Shown one piece after another: positions 22,081-33,441 of a DNA stretch of 64,000 nt. The stretch is from Adiantum capillus-veneris. Its lineage: Eukaryota; Streptophyta; Polypodiopsida; Polypodiales; Pteridaceae. Under the pieces are notes generated by a model. It saw only the letters and a program-made list of their open reading frames with translations, was not told where the DNA came from and searched no databases. The stretch lies in assembly GCA_014529385.2 (NCBI GenBank), contig CM043947.1:98676036-98740035 (forward strand). The letters run 5' to 3'. Position 1 is the stretch's first letter. Each line of letters opens with the position of its first letter. The position numbers and the translations under genes were made by a program.

Positions 22081-25000
22081 CCTTAAGGTAAAAGTTGAGG
22101 CGGGTGCACCTGCTACCTTTGATGCAGCGGAAACTAGGGCTGCTGAGAAGTATAGGAAACTCAAGTGCTTAAGGGGAGAGGTTCCAATAGAAGGTCTTAG
22201 ACCCAAAGGTAAGTCACAAGCATCAACATCTAGGGAGCTTCCTGAGGTAACGACTGAAGTGATTGAGAAGTTAAATGAATCTTTAAGCAGCCTGTCAATT
22301 CACCTTGCACATGCTGTAGGTCCAAAGGGACAAGCAAAGAAGTCAGAAGAGAGAGAGCCACGAACTAGGAGAGTCTTGCAATGTTGGAATTGCGGAGAGT
22401 CTGGACATGGGATGTATAATTGTCCTTGGCCCCGTGGAGAGCCAGGGAGACCTAACATGAATTACCCAATGATGAATGCAGGAGAAGGAGCTGGTCAACA
22501 ACCAAGGCTTCTACAAAGGCCAAATGGACCAAGACCACCTCCACAAGGGGTAGAAGGAGTTCCACCTTTGCCAGATCCAAATGTGCATGTGGTAGAGGTG
22601 ACAAATTCAAATGAGGTTGACATGGAAGCGAATGGCATTAAGCGTGGCCAAGGAAAAGGTAAAGAGAAAGAGGGTGTCCCATCACAGAGTGACCATGGAC
22701 AAGGCAAGAAGGCAAAGGAGACCAAGGAAGCTAAGAGGACTCGACGTCGTATCAATCTCCAAGACTTCCCTCTTGGACATGGTATGGCTCCATACAACCT
22801 GCTAGAAGACATGCGAGGTAAGGGTCCTGATATCTCATGGCCTCAGTTTCTTGCATTATGCCCACAAGTTAGGAGGGATTTAACAAAGGCAGTTAGCACT
22901 AGGAGAAAGGTAAAAGAGATTTTTCCTATTGTAAAAATTGCACATGCTGAAATGAACGAGGATATTACACCTGTGCTAGATTGTTACATAAAAGGAAGAT
23001 TGGTTAGGAAAGGTCTAGTGGATTGGGGTGCACAAATTTGCATCATGACAGAAGGGCTCATGCAAAGACTAGGCATGCACATCCATGAGACACCTGAAAT
23101 CAAAGTGAAAATGGCAAACAATAGCAAGGCTAGGTGCGTAGGCATTTGTAAAAATGTTTTTGTTGAGGCCTTTGGCATTAAGAAGGCAATGGATTTTTAT
23201 GTTATGTCGACCAAGGGAAGTGGTTATCCATTTATCCTAAGAAGACCATGGCTAATGAAAATGCGAGCTTTGCAGGATTGGGAGAGTGGGAAATTAATTT
23301 GCAGGAATGAAAATCATAAGAAGGTTGTCTTTGACATGAAGGAGCAACGCCAAGAGGAGCTCCATGAAGAATCATCTCAAAGTGAGACGGAAGAAGGTTG
23401 GACCGATAGCACTTCAGAAGAAGAAAGTAGCAGCAGCATTACTGAAGAGGAGTCTTCCATCGAAGTCATGGGGGTAAGGTTTAAGCCAAGCAACCAAGAG
23501 ACCTCTTGTCGAGGTTTGGAAGAGGTAGGTTCCCAAGAGAACCAAAAGGTGGAAGATGAAGGAATGTTAGAAGGTATGTTGTCTACAACACTTACAAAGG
23601 ATGAAAGAGAGGAGTTCAAATGTGTGCTAAGGAAGTTTCCTAGGCTTTTTGCTAAAGACTACACCGACGTGCGTGGGGTAGATGTTGTTCAACACAAGAT
23701 TGAGTTAAAGCCTGAGGCCACACCTAAAGCTCAGAAGCTACGAAGGCTAGGAGTCATCAAGGAGCAGGCTTTACTCAAGGAGGTAAGAAAGCTTCTAGCA
23801 GCAGGTTTCATTTATCCAGTGGAGAATTCAGAGTGGGTCTCTCTCGTTGTTGTCACTCCTAAGAAAAACGGAAAGTGGAGGGTGTGTGTGGATTACCGTC
23901 CACTCAATGAGGCAACAAAAAGAGATCACTTTCCCCTCCCATTTCAGGATGAGATACTAAATGAGGTAGCTGGTCATGAGAAGTACACTGTGTGTGATGG
24001 CTACTTAGGCTACTTTCAAATAGGTATCGCATTGGAAGATCAATTGAAAACAACCTTTATCACTCCTTGGGGTTGTTATGCTTTTAGAGTCATGCCATTT
24101 GGTCTGACAAATGCTCCTGCAACATTCCAACGTTTCATGAACATGGTGTTTCAAGCATTCTTTGGAAAGTCAATTAGGGTGTTCATTGATGATTTCTGCA
24201 TTTATAGCTCAAAATCATTGCATCTACAAAGGGTAGAAGAAGGTTTAAAGAAGCTCTACGACATGGGAGGTCAACTCAACCCCGACAAGTGTCACATAGC
24301 TGAGGATGAAGTGATCTTGCTTGGTCACAAGGTTTCCTATAAAGGCATTGAGGTGGATCCTTCAAAGGCAAAGGCTCTTATTGAGCTCCCCTCACCCAAC
24401 ATTCTCAAAGAGGTCATATCATTCATTCAAAAAGTGAAGTATATGTCACGCTTTATTCACTTAGCTTCGGAGTTGCTTCATCCTTTGCAAAAGTTGACAC
24501 AACAAGTAGAATTTGCATGGTCTGATGAGCTTGAAGAGTATTTTTGTAACATTAAAGTCATTTTGTCAAAGCTACCAACACTCATGCCTCCTTGTTGGGA
24601 GTACACATTCTTTTCTAGCTCTAGTGTTGGAAGGGAAACAATTGGTGCTGTGTTGCTACAACAAGATCCCCACAGTACAAGGATGCGACCCATCTACTTT
24701 GCTAGTAGGGTCATGAATGCTTTGGAGAGAGACTACACAGAAGCAGAACTCATGATGCTTTCTCTCATGTTTGCGGTGAGAAAGTTTAGATCCTACCTGC
24801 TACCAAAACCTTTTGTAATTCTCACTGCAGAGAATTTGTTCCCTTGGGTGTCATCTCAAATGAATCTTAGTACTAGGATCTCAAAGTGGATTATGGAGTT
24901 GCAAGAGTTTCAATACTCTTTCAAGGTAGAAGATAGTGTGCGTGCACAATTGGTAGGTATTCTCACTTATAGGGTGCATGAAAAGGAGATTAAGGTGCCT

Positions 25001-26926
25001 GAAGTAAAGACCCTACTATTACCACCACCAAAAAGTATTCCTAATGCTTTTACCTTTTTCTTTGATGGAGCTTTTCGTCGAGCCACAGGAAAAGCAGGGG
25101 GAGGGCTAGTGTTGCTCAACCCAAGTGGAGAGGTGGTCATGAAAGAGAAGTTCAATCTACCAAGTTCAGCTAGCAACAATGAAGCAGAATACGACACACT
25201 AATTCATGGTTTGAAGATGTGCATTGGCCAAGGGATACAACGCCTCATGGTAAAGGGAGATGCACTTCTCATTGTTAAACAGATTTTAGGCATTTGGGCA
25301 TGCAAGAATGAAAGCTTACGGACAAAAGTTCATGCCATTCGTAGATTGTTTAATCAATTTGAAGAAGTGCAACTATATCATATTCCTAGGAAACAGAATG
25401 AAGATGCCGATTTACTTGCACAGCAAGTAGTTACATGTGTTGAGAAAGAAGTGCAGGTCATCATGGTGGCAGCAACTGTCAAGCAACCGAGATACCAGGG
25501 ATTGGAGTCATTGACTCCCATTATTAGCTACATCTTGGAGGGCAAATTTCCACAAGACTTCACGAAGGCTCAGAAGAGGAGACTCATGAAGAAGGCAAGC
25601 GCATATCTCTTCCTAGAAGGCTCCCTCTATCAAAGAGGGAGGGATCAAGTATGCAGAAGAGTACCAACTATTGAGGAAATTCCAGCCATTCTAAAAGGTT
25701 TGCATGAAGAAGCATGTGGTGGTCATTTTGCCCAAGAATTAACTGTGAAGAAGATTTTGCTTGCGGGGTATGTTTGGCCAAGTCTGCATGTGGATGTCCA
25801 ACATTGGTGTAAAAGTTGTCACAATTGTCAGGTAAATGGGAATAGAAGATTGGTTTATGGTCCAAGGCAAATAGTGCTTGCAAATGGACCCTTTGAAAAG
25901 TGGGGCATTGATGCTATGGGTCCTTTGCCTAGGACAAAAAATGGTAAACTCTACATTCTAGTGGCTGTAGACTATATGACTAGGTGGGTGGAAGCACAAA
26001 GTGTGGCAAAGGTAAATGAGAGGACAGTGAGCAAATTCGTCTACACTCACATTTGTTGTAGATTTGGCACACCTTTGGAGATTGTTTCTTATAATGGTCC
26101 AGGGTTTAGGAAGGGCTTGCTCACAGAAGTTTGTGAAGAACTTCACATTCTACATCGTCATAGCACACCGTACTATCCACAGTCAAATGGTTTGGTGGAG
26201 AAGGCTAATGGTGTCATTGCAGGAATCATTAGAAAGATGGTGCAAAACAAGACAAAATTATGGGATGACTTCTTGGATGGTGCCTTGTGGGCATATCGAA
26301 CCACATATAGAGAAGCCACGGAGTTCACACCATTTCACTTGGTCTATGGTCAAGAGGCTTTGCAGCGTATGGAGCTCAACATTCCAACAATGCGACTTCA
26401 TGGCAAAGGAGAACAAGATGATCAAGAGGTATGGATGGATCGACTTCTTACGTTAGTGGAGCTTGAGTGGAAAAGAGCAGCAGCATATGAGTGCTACAAG
26501 AGGAAAGCCACACAAGCGAAAGAAACGCACGACAAGAAACTGAAGGACAAAGGCATCAAGGAAGGAGAGCTTGTGCTAAGGTGTGACAATCGACTTGACA
26601 ATCGTTTTGATGCCAAGTTTGAAACTAGATGGCAAGGGCCATACATAGTCAAGAAGGCTTTCAATTCAAGTTACTATCAACTTATGGACTTGAATGGAAA
26701 AGAGCACTCTAGGAAGGTAAACGGGTATCGCTTGAAGCCCTATTCGAGTCACCTTCTACCAAAGGATCTACCAAAGATCTATCAAAAGGCCGCTGTCTCA
26801 TGTAAGTATTGTTACATGAAGCATGAGTGTAACTCTAGCCAAAATTCTGAGGGGCCAAACAATGAAAATCTCGTCAAGGACTCTGAAGCACTCTCTTTGG
26901 AAAAGATGCTCTATGATGGTACATGA
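21983..26926 (+). CDS. pol: Gypsy A copy 2 gag-pol polyprotein
   Basis: A single 1647-residue open frame; the first 17 or so residues are out-of-frame gag before the 29-base deletion point. Domains: gag tail; CCHC knuckle CWNCGESGHGMYNC at 134-147; aspartic protease with LVDWGAQ (Asp 347), where copy 1 has DGG, so the flap-side Gly is now Trp; reverse transcriptase with FIDDF (Asp 736/737), intact; RNase H; archaeal-type RNase H from Asp 1028; integrase with H-H-C-C and Asp 1310, Tyr 1370, Glu 1406. The central integrase Asp is replaced by Tyr (TAT at 26090), and 1370 to 1406 is the expected D-X35-E spacing. Length and order are normal for a Tat-clade pol, but protease and integrase should be dead. 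Confidence 0.92.
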   Translation: MTTTCTSKSFYVFGLYGAEFLKKERFIAGLFPDLKVKVEAGAPATFDAAETRAAEKYRKLKCLRGEVPIEGLRPKGKSQASTSRELPEVTTEVIEKLNESLSSLSIHLAHAVGPKGQAKKSEEREPRTRRVLQCWNCGESGHGMYNCPWPRGEPGRPNMNYPMMNAGEGAGQQPRLLQRPNGPRPPPQGVEGVPPLPDPNVHVVEVTNSNEVDMEANGIKRGQGKGKEKEGVPSQSDHGQGKKAKETKEAKRTRRRINLQDFPLGHGMAPYNLLEDMRGKGPDISWPQFLALCPQVRRDLTKAVSTRRKVKEIFPIVKIAHAEMNEDITPVLDCYIKGRLVRKGLVDWGAQICIMTEGLMQRLGMHIHETPEIKVKMANNSKARCVGICKNVFVEAFGIKKAMDFYVMSTKGSGYPFILRRPWLMKMRALQDWESGKLICRNENHKKVVFDMKEQRQEELHEESSQSETEEGWTDSTSEEESSSSITEEESSIEVMGVRFKPSNQETSCRGLEEVGSQENQKVEDEGMLEGMLSTTLTKDEREEFKCVLRKFPRLFAKDYTDVRGVDVVQHKIELKPEATPKAQKLRRLGVIKEQALLKEVRKLLAAGFIYPVENSEWVSLVVVTPKKNGKWRVCVDYRPLNEATKRDHFPLPFQDEILNEVAGHEKYTVCDGYLGYFQIGIALEDQLKTTFITPWGCYAFRVMPFGLTNAPATFQRFMNMVFQAFFGKSIRVFIDDFCIYSSKSLHLQRVEEGLKKLYDMGGQLNPDKCHIAEDEVILLGHKVSYKGIEVDPSKAKALIELPSPNILKEVISFIQKVKYMSRFIHLASELLHPLQKLTQQVEFAWSDELEEYFCNIKVILSKLPTLMPPCWEYTFFSSSSVGRETIGAVLLQQDPHSTRMRPIYFASRVMNALERDYTEAELMMLSLMFAVRKFRSYLLPKPFVILTAENLFPWVSSQMNLSTRISKWIMELQEFQYSFKVEDSVRAQLVGILTYRVHEKEIKVPEVKTLLLPPPKSIPNAFTFFFDGAFRRATGKAGGGLVLLNPSGEVVMKEKFNLPSSASNNEAEYDTLIHGLKMCIGQGIQRLMVKGDALLIVKQILGIWACKNESLRTKVHAIRRLFNQFEEVQLYHIPRKQNEDADLLAQQVVTCVEKEVQVIMVAATVKQPRYQGLESLTPIISYILEGKFPQDFTKAQKRRLMKKASAYLFLEGSLYQRGRDQVCRRVPTIEEIPAILKGLHEEACGGHFAQELTVKKILLAGYVWPSLHVDVQHWCKSCHNCQVNGNRRLVYGPRQIVLANGPFEKWGIDAMGPLPRTKNGKLYILVAVDYMTRWVEAQSVAKVNERTVSKFVYTHICCRFGTPLEIVSYNGPGFRKGLLTEVCEELHILHRHSTPYYPQSNGLVEKANGVIAGIIRKMVQNKTKLWDDFLDGALWAYRTTYREATEFTPFHLVYGQEALQRMELNIPTMRLHGKGEQDDQEVWMDRLLTLVELEWKRAAAYECYKRKATQAKETHDKKLKDKGIKEGELVLRCDNRLDNRFDAKFETRWQGPYIVKKAFNSSYYQLMDLNGKEHSRKVNGYRLKPYSSHLLPKDLPKIYQKAAVSCKYCYMKHECNSSQNSEGPNNENLVKDSEALSLEKMLYDGT

Positions 26927-26941
26927 ATATACCATCATCCT

Positions 26942-26950
26942 GGGGGAGGG
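26942..26950 (+). other. Polypurine tract, copy 2
   Basis: GGGGGAGGG followed by CTAA and the LTR start at 26955. Confidence 0.8.
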
Positions 26951-26954
26951 CTAA

Positions 26955-29337
26955 TGATAACCGTTTTTCGGCTCTCCATAATTGCCATAGTAAGTCACTC
27001 CACCCTACCAAATTCACCCAAACGCTATGGTTACCCTCACCCTTTCACTGTATATAGGTGCGTGTGAGTTAGGGGACTTTTCCCATATCTCCTTACTGAA
27101 ATAAAAAACCCTCAATTAGCTAGTCATTGGGCTAGTTGAGCCAAAAAAATAAAAAATATAAAAAATATAAGTATATTATGGCCCATGCGTATGTAAATAT
27201 TTCTTTGTATATAGGGCCTAAATAAAAGATTTTTTTCATAATTATTTTGGTATTTATTTAAATATTTCTACCTAGGTGTGTGTTATTTATGCTCTGTACA
27301 TTGCCTCACCATTACCACAATTTTTCTTACCATTTTTCATACTCTTTATTCCATATAGAAATATTTTCATGTAAGCTTCTCTTATTTTTGGTGTAACTCC
27401 ATCCCAACAAAAATCCAAAAAAAACTAGTTCTATTTATGTGTATATTTTTTTCACTATTGTGATTTTTTCCTTCCTACATATATTCTCTATTACTCTCAT
27501 AAATTAGACCACCAAAAATATTCATCTTTTTATGATAGCCTCATAATGAGAGAGATTTCTTTTGACCCCTTTATATTTTTTCCACTTATATTATTTATAT
27601 TTGACATGTACATATTTTTTAGATCCCTCAATATTTGATTTTCTTAGTTGTACTATTCACTTATATCATGATCTCAACAATATCTTCAATTATAGACCTA
27701 CCAAATAAGGTCAAGGGTAGGTGGCATGCATACATGCACTATGGAGGGCTCACTCTTGGAGGTATTCAAAAGAATCATCCAAAGAAGGACCCCACAAGGA
27801 CCTTGTGCAGTGGAAAAAAACGGTCGGTTTTGCTGAATTTTTAAAGTTCACTTGCTCTTTGAATTTGAAAAGGTGATACAAACAAAAGTTGTAGCTCGTG
27901 GGCTGAACTTTTGCCTCAAAGTTTTTCATATTTTTTTGAGCTACGAGCTGTGAGCTATGATTTTATTACTGGACCCCAGTTTTCCCATGCTATGCAGCCA
28001 CACTCTCTCTTCCACTTTATCATTTTCCTCTTTCACACACACTTCTCCACTAATCATCCCCACCTCTCTCACCACTCCTCTCTGCACCCTACTCACATTC
28101 TCCTCAACCTTGAAGAATAAGAGAAACCATGGTGAACTCATACCTCCCACACAAAATTCCATTCCAAAATTGACCACCTAGTCTCGTTTTTTCTCCTCCA
28201 ATTTACCCATATCTATCAAAAAAACCACAAAATTCAGCTTCTTCTCTTAAAAGACAGCATCATGGTGGTTGATTACTCAGCTTCAATTACCTTGTCTCTC
28301 AAGGAAGGTCAAGAGTGGAGAAAAATATACCGTCAAAGCTAGTGGACCGTCAACAAGCGTCAAAATTGGCCCTACTCAAGACACTTGGAGCATCAACCTT
28401 GTAAGAAATCCACCTTTTCTTACCTCTTAAGAGTTTTTCTTCCTTATTTGTATCCTACATGGATACTCCCATTGTAAATATCCAATTCCATTTGTAAATT
28501 AATACTAACTCTACTAACACTAACCCACTATGAAAAGTCCTATCACCTCCATTTCTCTCCTCTCTCTTTCCCCACCAAATTCTTGATAATTCCAAGCAAA
28601 AGAAATTAGATAAATTGCTGAAAATCTAACCCAACCATGGTTAGAGGAGTAACCCTAGCCTTCAAAATTGCTATAAAAGGAGGGTGTAGCTAGCACAAAA
28701 GGGGCGAGCCATAAGCAAGAGCACTATGCTATAGCTTGAGAAGCCAAGCTCAACCTCTCTAGAAGGAGCTCTTGAGTGGAAGCTCATTGTCTTATGCATG
28801 TGCATGTGTTGTAATAGGGGATTAGCAAGGGAACTCTATGCCATTGTAAGAGAGAGAGTGATCATTCAATTGAGAGTAGGAAATCTATCATTTCTCCTAC
28901 TAGTGTAAGCCCAACATTTGCTGAATCAAGGAGAGTGGATTTGGACTAAGCTTGGATACTTTGTCTCCCTTCCAACGTGAAGTAATGGACAACAATGATG
29001 CGTAAGTGTCTTGGTGTTTTTTGTTAAGTTCTTGATAGCTTGTCTCTGGTGTTGTCATCGATCTAGCCATAAATCCCACATACTGTAAGAGGGCGACAGG
29101 GTGGAGAGGACTCCCCTGGCTTTAAGACAATGATTGGGGTGGCTTTTCTTGTGATGTGTTGTGGTGAAATTTATGCAAGCTATGTTGAACAAATACTAAT
29201 TTCACTTTGATTTGTCATGACAGATTTGTAAGAAGGTATTACTGCAACAAGCACCCCCTCCCCCTTTCTCTCTCTTTCTTAAATATATAGTTGTGTTTGC
29301 TTGATCATTGCCGATACGTTTCAAAGCAGCCCGAGCA

Positions 29338-29393
<56 letters not shown>

Positions 29394-29652
29394 TTTTAGT
29401 GTGTGAGAGTGTTCCATTGGTGTTAGGGTTAGTGTAAATTCCTTGCTTGTTTGTGGGTTGCTCTAACGATTCTCCTCTTTTGCGTCCTAGTTCGCTCTTA
29501 AACTAGGTGGTGCCCCTTGTGTAGTTGGGATTTGGCTGTGGGTTTGTTGTTTTGGTTTGTGTTGTGTTGTGCCCCAACCCCATTGAGCAGCACGGGAGCC
29601 TTGAAGGGTGTCTAGAGGTTGCTCTTCTTGTTGCCCACCCCGGACCGCCTCA
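26955..29652 (+). repeat. Gypsy A LTR 3 (3-prime)
   Basis: 2698 bp, TGATAACCG to GACCGCCTCA, TATA box 28672-28679, (CT)n 29341-29390. It is followed by CTAT, the second copy of the target duplication, and then copia gag. Confidence 0.92.
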
Positions 29653-30580
29653 CTATCATTGTCACAAAAAGGTTCATATGAAGAAAGACTGTCAAAAGTG
29701 GAAACAAGAGAAGAAGCAGGAGAAGGCAAGACTAAAGAAGGTAGTATAAAGATTGAAGATATCAACAATGTTTCTGTTGAAGATTATGATGGAGACATTT
29801 ATCTCACATCTGCCATGGATTCAACACTTTTGGTTGCCATTGATGACTATGCTTTATGGGATTGGGTTCTTGAATCAAGTGCATCATTTCATGTGACTCC
29901 TCACAGTGGTTCAGTGCATATGATGGAGCCGGTAAAGGTCGTGTTCGTCTTGGCAATGATTTTGCTTGAAACCTAGTTGGTGTCGGTGATGTCCAACTAA
30001 AATTTCAAAATGGTTTTCCACTCAGGCTCAAGAATGTGAGACATGTGCCGAAGCTTACCAAAAGCTTGATTAGTATAGGACAATTAGATGATGCAGGATA
30101 TTACTACACATTTGGTGATAGTTCGTGGAAGATCACCAAAGATTCTTTAGTGGTAGCACATGGTTCAAAGTCTAGAACTTTGTACATGCTACATGTATCC
30201 AATGTTAAAAACCATGTAATTTTGTGTAACCAAGTAGCCAAGAGTTTCTTTGTGGCATCCCCAGTTAGGACATATGTCTCAAAAGGGAATGAAAATATTG
30301 TCTCGTTTTCAAGGTATGTTCCTGGCTTCAATTTTTTAAAATTTTCAGTTTGTGAGCATTGTCTTTATGGTAAACAAACACATTCACCACACAAAAGGGG
30401 AAGCACTCAGAAACGTGAGCCATTAAAGTTAGTGCATAGTGATGTGTTTGGACCTACGCCTAACATATCCATGGGAGGTTCATTATACTTTGTTACATTC
30501 ATTGATGACTTCTTAAAGAAAGTGTGGGTATATTATCCTCTCTGGAAGAAGGATGAAGTTCTTTCAAAAATTTAGAACAT
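29653..30580 (+). pseudogene. pol: Copia gag end, protease and integrase start
   Basis: Resumes exactly at the zinc knuckle broken at 7030 (HCHKKVHMKKDC). The protease follows as WVLESSASFHVTPH, where copia proteases have W.LDSGAS: the catalytic Asp is Glu and the Gly is Ser, so it is dead. After a frameshift comes the GAG-pre-integrase region (VRHVPKLTKSLISIGQLDDA), then the zinc-finger half CEHCLYGKQ and the integrase core start LKLVHSDVFGP and SLYFVTFIDDF. A stop occurs at 30573-30575, and the DNA transposon begins at 30583. Confidence 0.82.
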
Positions 30581-30610
30581 TAGAAAAAATATGGACTCTC
30601 CTTGGGCCTT

Positions 30611-31462
30611 TTTGATTAGTGAAGGCTTAAGGGAGAACCAATGAGAGGGCTCTTGGGATATCACCTAGAGGGGGAGGAATGGTAGGGGTGCAGCGTAATT
30701 GTCTCCCTCTTCAATGCTTGGTTCTTAGAGAGTGGGGGGAGGGAGGCTGGGGTAAAAGGGGGAAAGAGGTGTCATAAAAGAGGGAGGGACCCCCCTAAAA
30801 GATAAAATGCGTAGGCTTAAAAACCTTAAAAATTGTTTTTTTTTTTTAAAGTGTCAAAATTGACTCATTTGCCCCCAAAATTGCCCCAAAACATGTACTA
30901 CAAAAAGTCAAATTTCCCTCCCAAAATCCACTTTTCTCTCCCTCTATCACTACTTTTCTCTCCCACACTCTCCCTCTTCTCCCTCTTCCCATTCTCTCTC
31001 TATAGTCAAGGCAGCCATAGCCAAAAGCTTTCTACCACTCTCTTCCTCTCTCCATAGCTCCCCCTTCTCTCACACCTCCATCAACCCTGTACAGTCCCAC
31101 ACCCCATAGCCCACAGCTCACCACTATCCTCTCTACCTCTCACTTGTCCCCTCTTTCTCTATCTCTACTGTCAAAGCCACCATAGGCAGCTCACCTCACC
31201 CTCTCCTCAGCTCCTCATTATCTCTCCACAGTACCACACACAATATCCCACAGCCTTGCCCACTTCTCTCCCTCACCTTCTCCCACCCATTCCCAATCCC
31301 TTCCTAATCCCAACTTCCCAAGCATGTCCATCGCTAACACGCATAGACGGGCCAAACCAGAGATACAGGAGATTGTGTTGCATAACACAAAAAATTTAGA
31401 GGGAGGATGGATCCCATAGGTATTCAAGAAGGGTTAATGGGTCTACATGGAACCGTCCAATG
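30611..31462. other. Transposon left subterminal region, no gene
   Basis: Purine-rich at first, then strongly pyrimidine-rich (CTCTCTCCC and related) from about 30900 to 31330. I see no protein-like ORF. It may hold the promoter or transposase-binding repeats. Confidence 0.6.
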
Positions 31463-31628
31463 CTGGACCTCATCGCGTACGATGTCAAGGCGTATTGGAA
31501 AGCCATTGAAAGGGAAAACTATTGGCATTCAAAGAAACCAAGTCCGGAATGGTGGTCGTCGTGCAATACGTGTACAGTCCAGCTGAGATCCATCTGCAGA
31601 GAGCTTCAACTCAATTTGCACCTCATTG
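31463..31628 (+). CDS. Transposon plus-strand gene, first recognisable exon
   Basis: From ATG 31463 (MLDLIAYDVKAYWK) the frame runs past Trp-rich EWWSSCNTC and RSICRELQLNLHL to a good donor, CATT-GTAAGT, at 31629. Composition is ordinary globular protein. I do not recognise a family. The exons that should follow are the open blocks at about 32110-32520, 32813-33235, 33442-33760 and 33987-34379. Confidence 0.4.
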
Positions 31629-32113
31629 TAAGTCCTCATGGCTTAGCTATCCCATTCATATATCATGTTTAACGTGCATGTGATCATTTTGTTTGACTAA
31701 GGGCATTTGTAAAGACGTTTAAACATCCAGCTTAGTTGAGGAGTAGCCGCTTGAGTGCCTCTTAGGCACGTTCATGGTTGTGCATGCTCACATTGGGGAG
31801 CTTATATTTCCTAATGTCTCGTCAAAAAAACTTACCGAGCAATGAATATTCATGTACTCCCACAAGTACGTGGTACCGAAGTCAAGACAAGGCTATGGTA
31901 GGTTAGAAGCCGTGGAGACATCCTCATTGCAGAGTGCAAAATGGCCAACTCCAGACCATTGCGCCTTGCTTTCTTTTAAGCGCAAGGTGCTGCAAGATTT
32001 CCAAGGGTCCCTAAAGTTTGGTAAGGCAACCAAATCGGTGGGTCTCAGTTGACATTGTCCCATCCATTTTTTGTGCATGCATTCCGCTCTCTGCTCATTG
32101 TGGAAACACTGAC

Positions 32114-32522
32114 AATGTTTGTTTGCAAAGAAGTTGGCGTAGATACAATGGACACCATTCTAAGTATCAATTGGGGCTATGTTGACGGTTTGCATGATGA
32201 TGACCGTTACAAGTGCAATGTGTCTCCCACACAGCTTTGCCTTCGATATTTGAAGGCAAGGTGCACCTTGTATGCACGGTTTAGCTACGAAAGGTGGATG
32301 CACAAACGTGGCAAATGGATACCCTTGCAAATGACAGCCAAAGAGGTTCAATCCTTTGAAATTCGTGTTCACATGCTCAATAATGAGGTGGAGGTGGTTG
32401 TAGTGAACCCGCATTGGACTCTTACCAATCTTCAGGAACATTTTTTCATAACCGGGTTCGAGGATGTCGGCAATGCAGGTTTCAAACTGGAAAAACGCAA
32501 GGTCTGCTTTGTGCTTGATTAG
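32114..32522 (+). CDS. Unrecognised transposon ORF block
   Basis: The frame is open from 32049, but the first true ATG is at 32114 (MFVCKEVGVDTMDTILSINW). It contains RYLKARCTLYARFSYERW and a Val-rich segment NNEVEVVVVNPHW, ending at TAG 32520. Its coding-like composition and its position between other open blocks on the same strand suggest one gene that is either spliced or frameshifted. No domain recognised. Confidence 0.4.
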
Positions 32523-32812
32523 CTACCTTTCCTTAATTTTTCTGGGTGTTTGTATCTCGATTGCCCATTTTTTGGTTGTGTAGATTGGAAGGCGGATGGA
32601 GGCCACTATGCTTGTTTACAAATATTGGGCTCCGGATGAAGTCATCTTGTCTAAGTGAATTGGCTTGTAACTTTACTCTTTTATATATTGGATATTTTAT
32701 TAAAGATTTTGAAATAGTTTAGGGTGTTGTACTTAATTTTGTACTTGAGTTTTAAGGTGTTGTGTAATTTTATTTTTAAACCACGTATTTTTTATTTTTT
32801 TCAAGATGAAAT

Positions 32813-33235
32813 ATGTCTATAAAAGGGGGACCACCTCCTCATTTTATCATTTTCATCCCAGCATTGCAGAGAGACCTAGCATACCAAGTTACGCAAAGAG
32901 AAAGCATGGATGCAACTAGTGCTTTAGATGCATACCATAGTGAGGCTGGGCATGCAAATCGCCCTGAGCTTCATGCATTTTTCACAACCCAACCCGATTT
33001 GGAAACCACCTTGACCCTCCACTCTCAATATCTTGAACACATCACTTCATACATCTCCACGTGCATGGGGAGATTCATTGTTGAGTTACCAAAACGGCAA
33101 GGGAAATGGGTCCCTGAGGGCCTTCTGCACCACATCTACAAAGGGGACATGCCATTTCATCAGCGGCTTGCACGCTTTGCCACCATAGCACAACCCGCCG
33201 GACAGTATGTGCGGCTTGAATATGATGATGTGTGA
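32813..33235 (+). CDS. Unrecognised transposon ORF block, 140 residues
   Basis: Starts at a real ATG (MSIKGGPPPHFIIFIPALQ) and ends at TGA 33233. It includes HSEAGHANRPELHAFF and GRFIVELPKRQGKWVPEGLL. The KRQGKWVPEGLL segment echoes HKRGKWIPLQM in the preceding block, which suggests two related domains or an internal duplication in one protein. Function unknown. Confidence 0.45.
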   Translation: MSIKGGPPPHFIIFIPALQRDLAYQVTQRESMDATSALDAYHSEAGHANRPELHAFFTTQPDLETTLTLHSQYLEHITSYISTCMGRFIVELPKRQGKWVPEGLLHHIYKGDMPFHQRLARFATIAQPAGQYVRLEYDDV

Positions 33236-33441
33236 TGAATGCGTAAGGGGACGATCGGAAACACATTTTTCTCTGTCCAGGCCATAATGATCTTCCTCCT
33301 TCACGAGTGCACAGTAGGCCCTCATGTAGTGCTACCACACTTGCAGATTGGCGGGGTCCTAGCCCATTGACACATTTGCAAAGGAGAGGACGCTTGCCTT
33401 GAACTACCCTATAGGGATTCAAGGCCTCTCCATCTGTCGGT

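Larger units (their letters stand above)
7031..29652 (+). mobile_element. Gypsy family A composite: LTR-internal-LTR-internal-LTR
   Basis: Three near-identical LTRs (7031-9714, 18401-21060, 26955-29652) flank two near-identical internal regions in the same orientation, sharing the middle LTR. The outer ends carry the single duplication CTAT, so the block occupies one insertion site. The internal regions encode gag with a CCHC knuckle, aspartic protease, reverse transcriptase, RNase H, a second archaeal-type RNase H, then integrase. That dual-RNase-H order is characteristic of the Tat clade of plant Ty3/gypsy elements. There is no chromodomain. Such triple-LTR structures can arise by unequal crossing-over between LTRs of sister copies. 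Confidence 0.92.

Noticed and set aside
30578-30583. CATTAG as the outer end of the DNA transposon, giving 33-bp inverted repeats
   Set aside because: Symmetry there is explained by the palindromic target CATTAATG; with TA as duplication the copia frame is restored. The alternative cannot be fully excluded.
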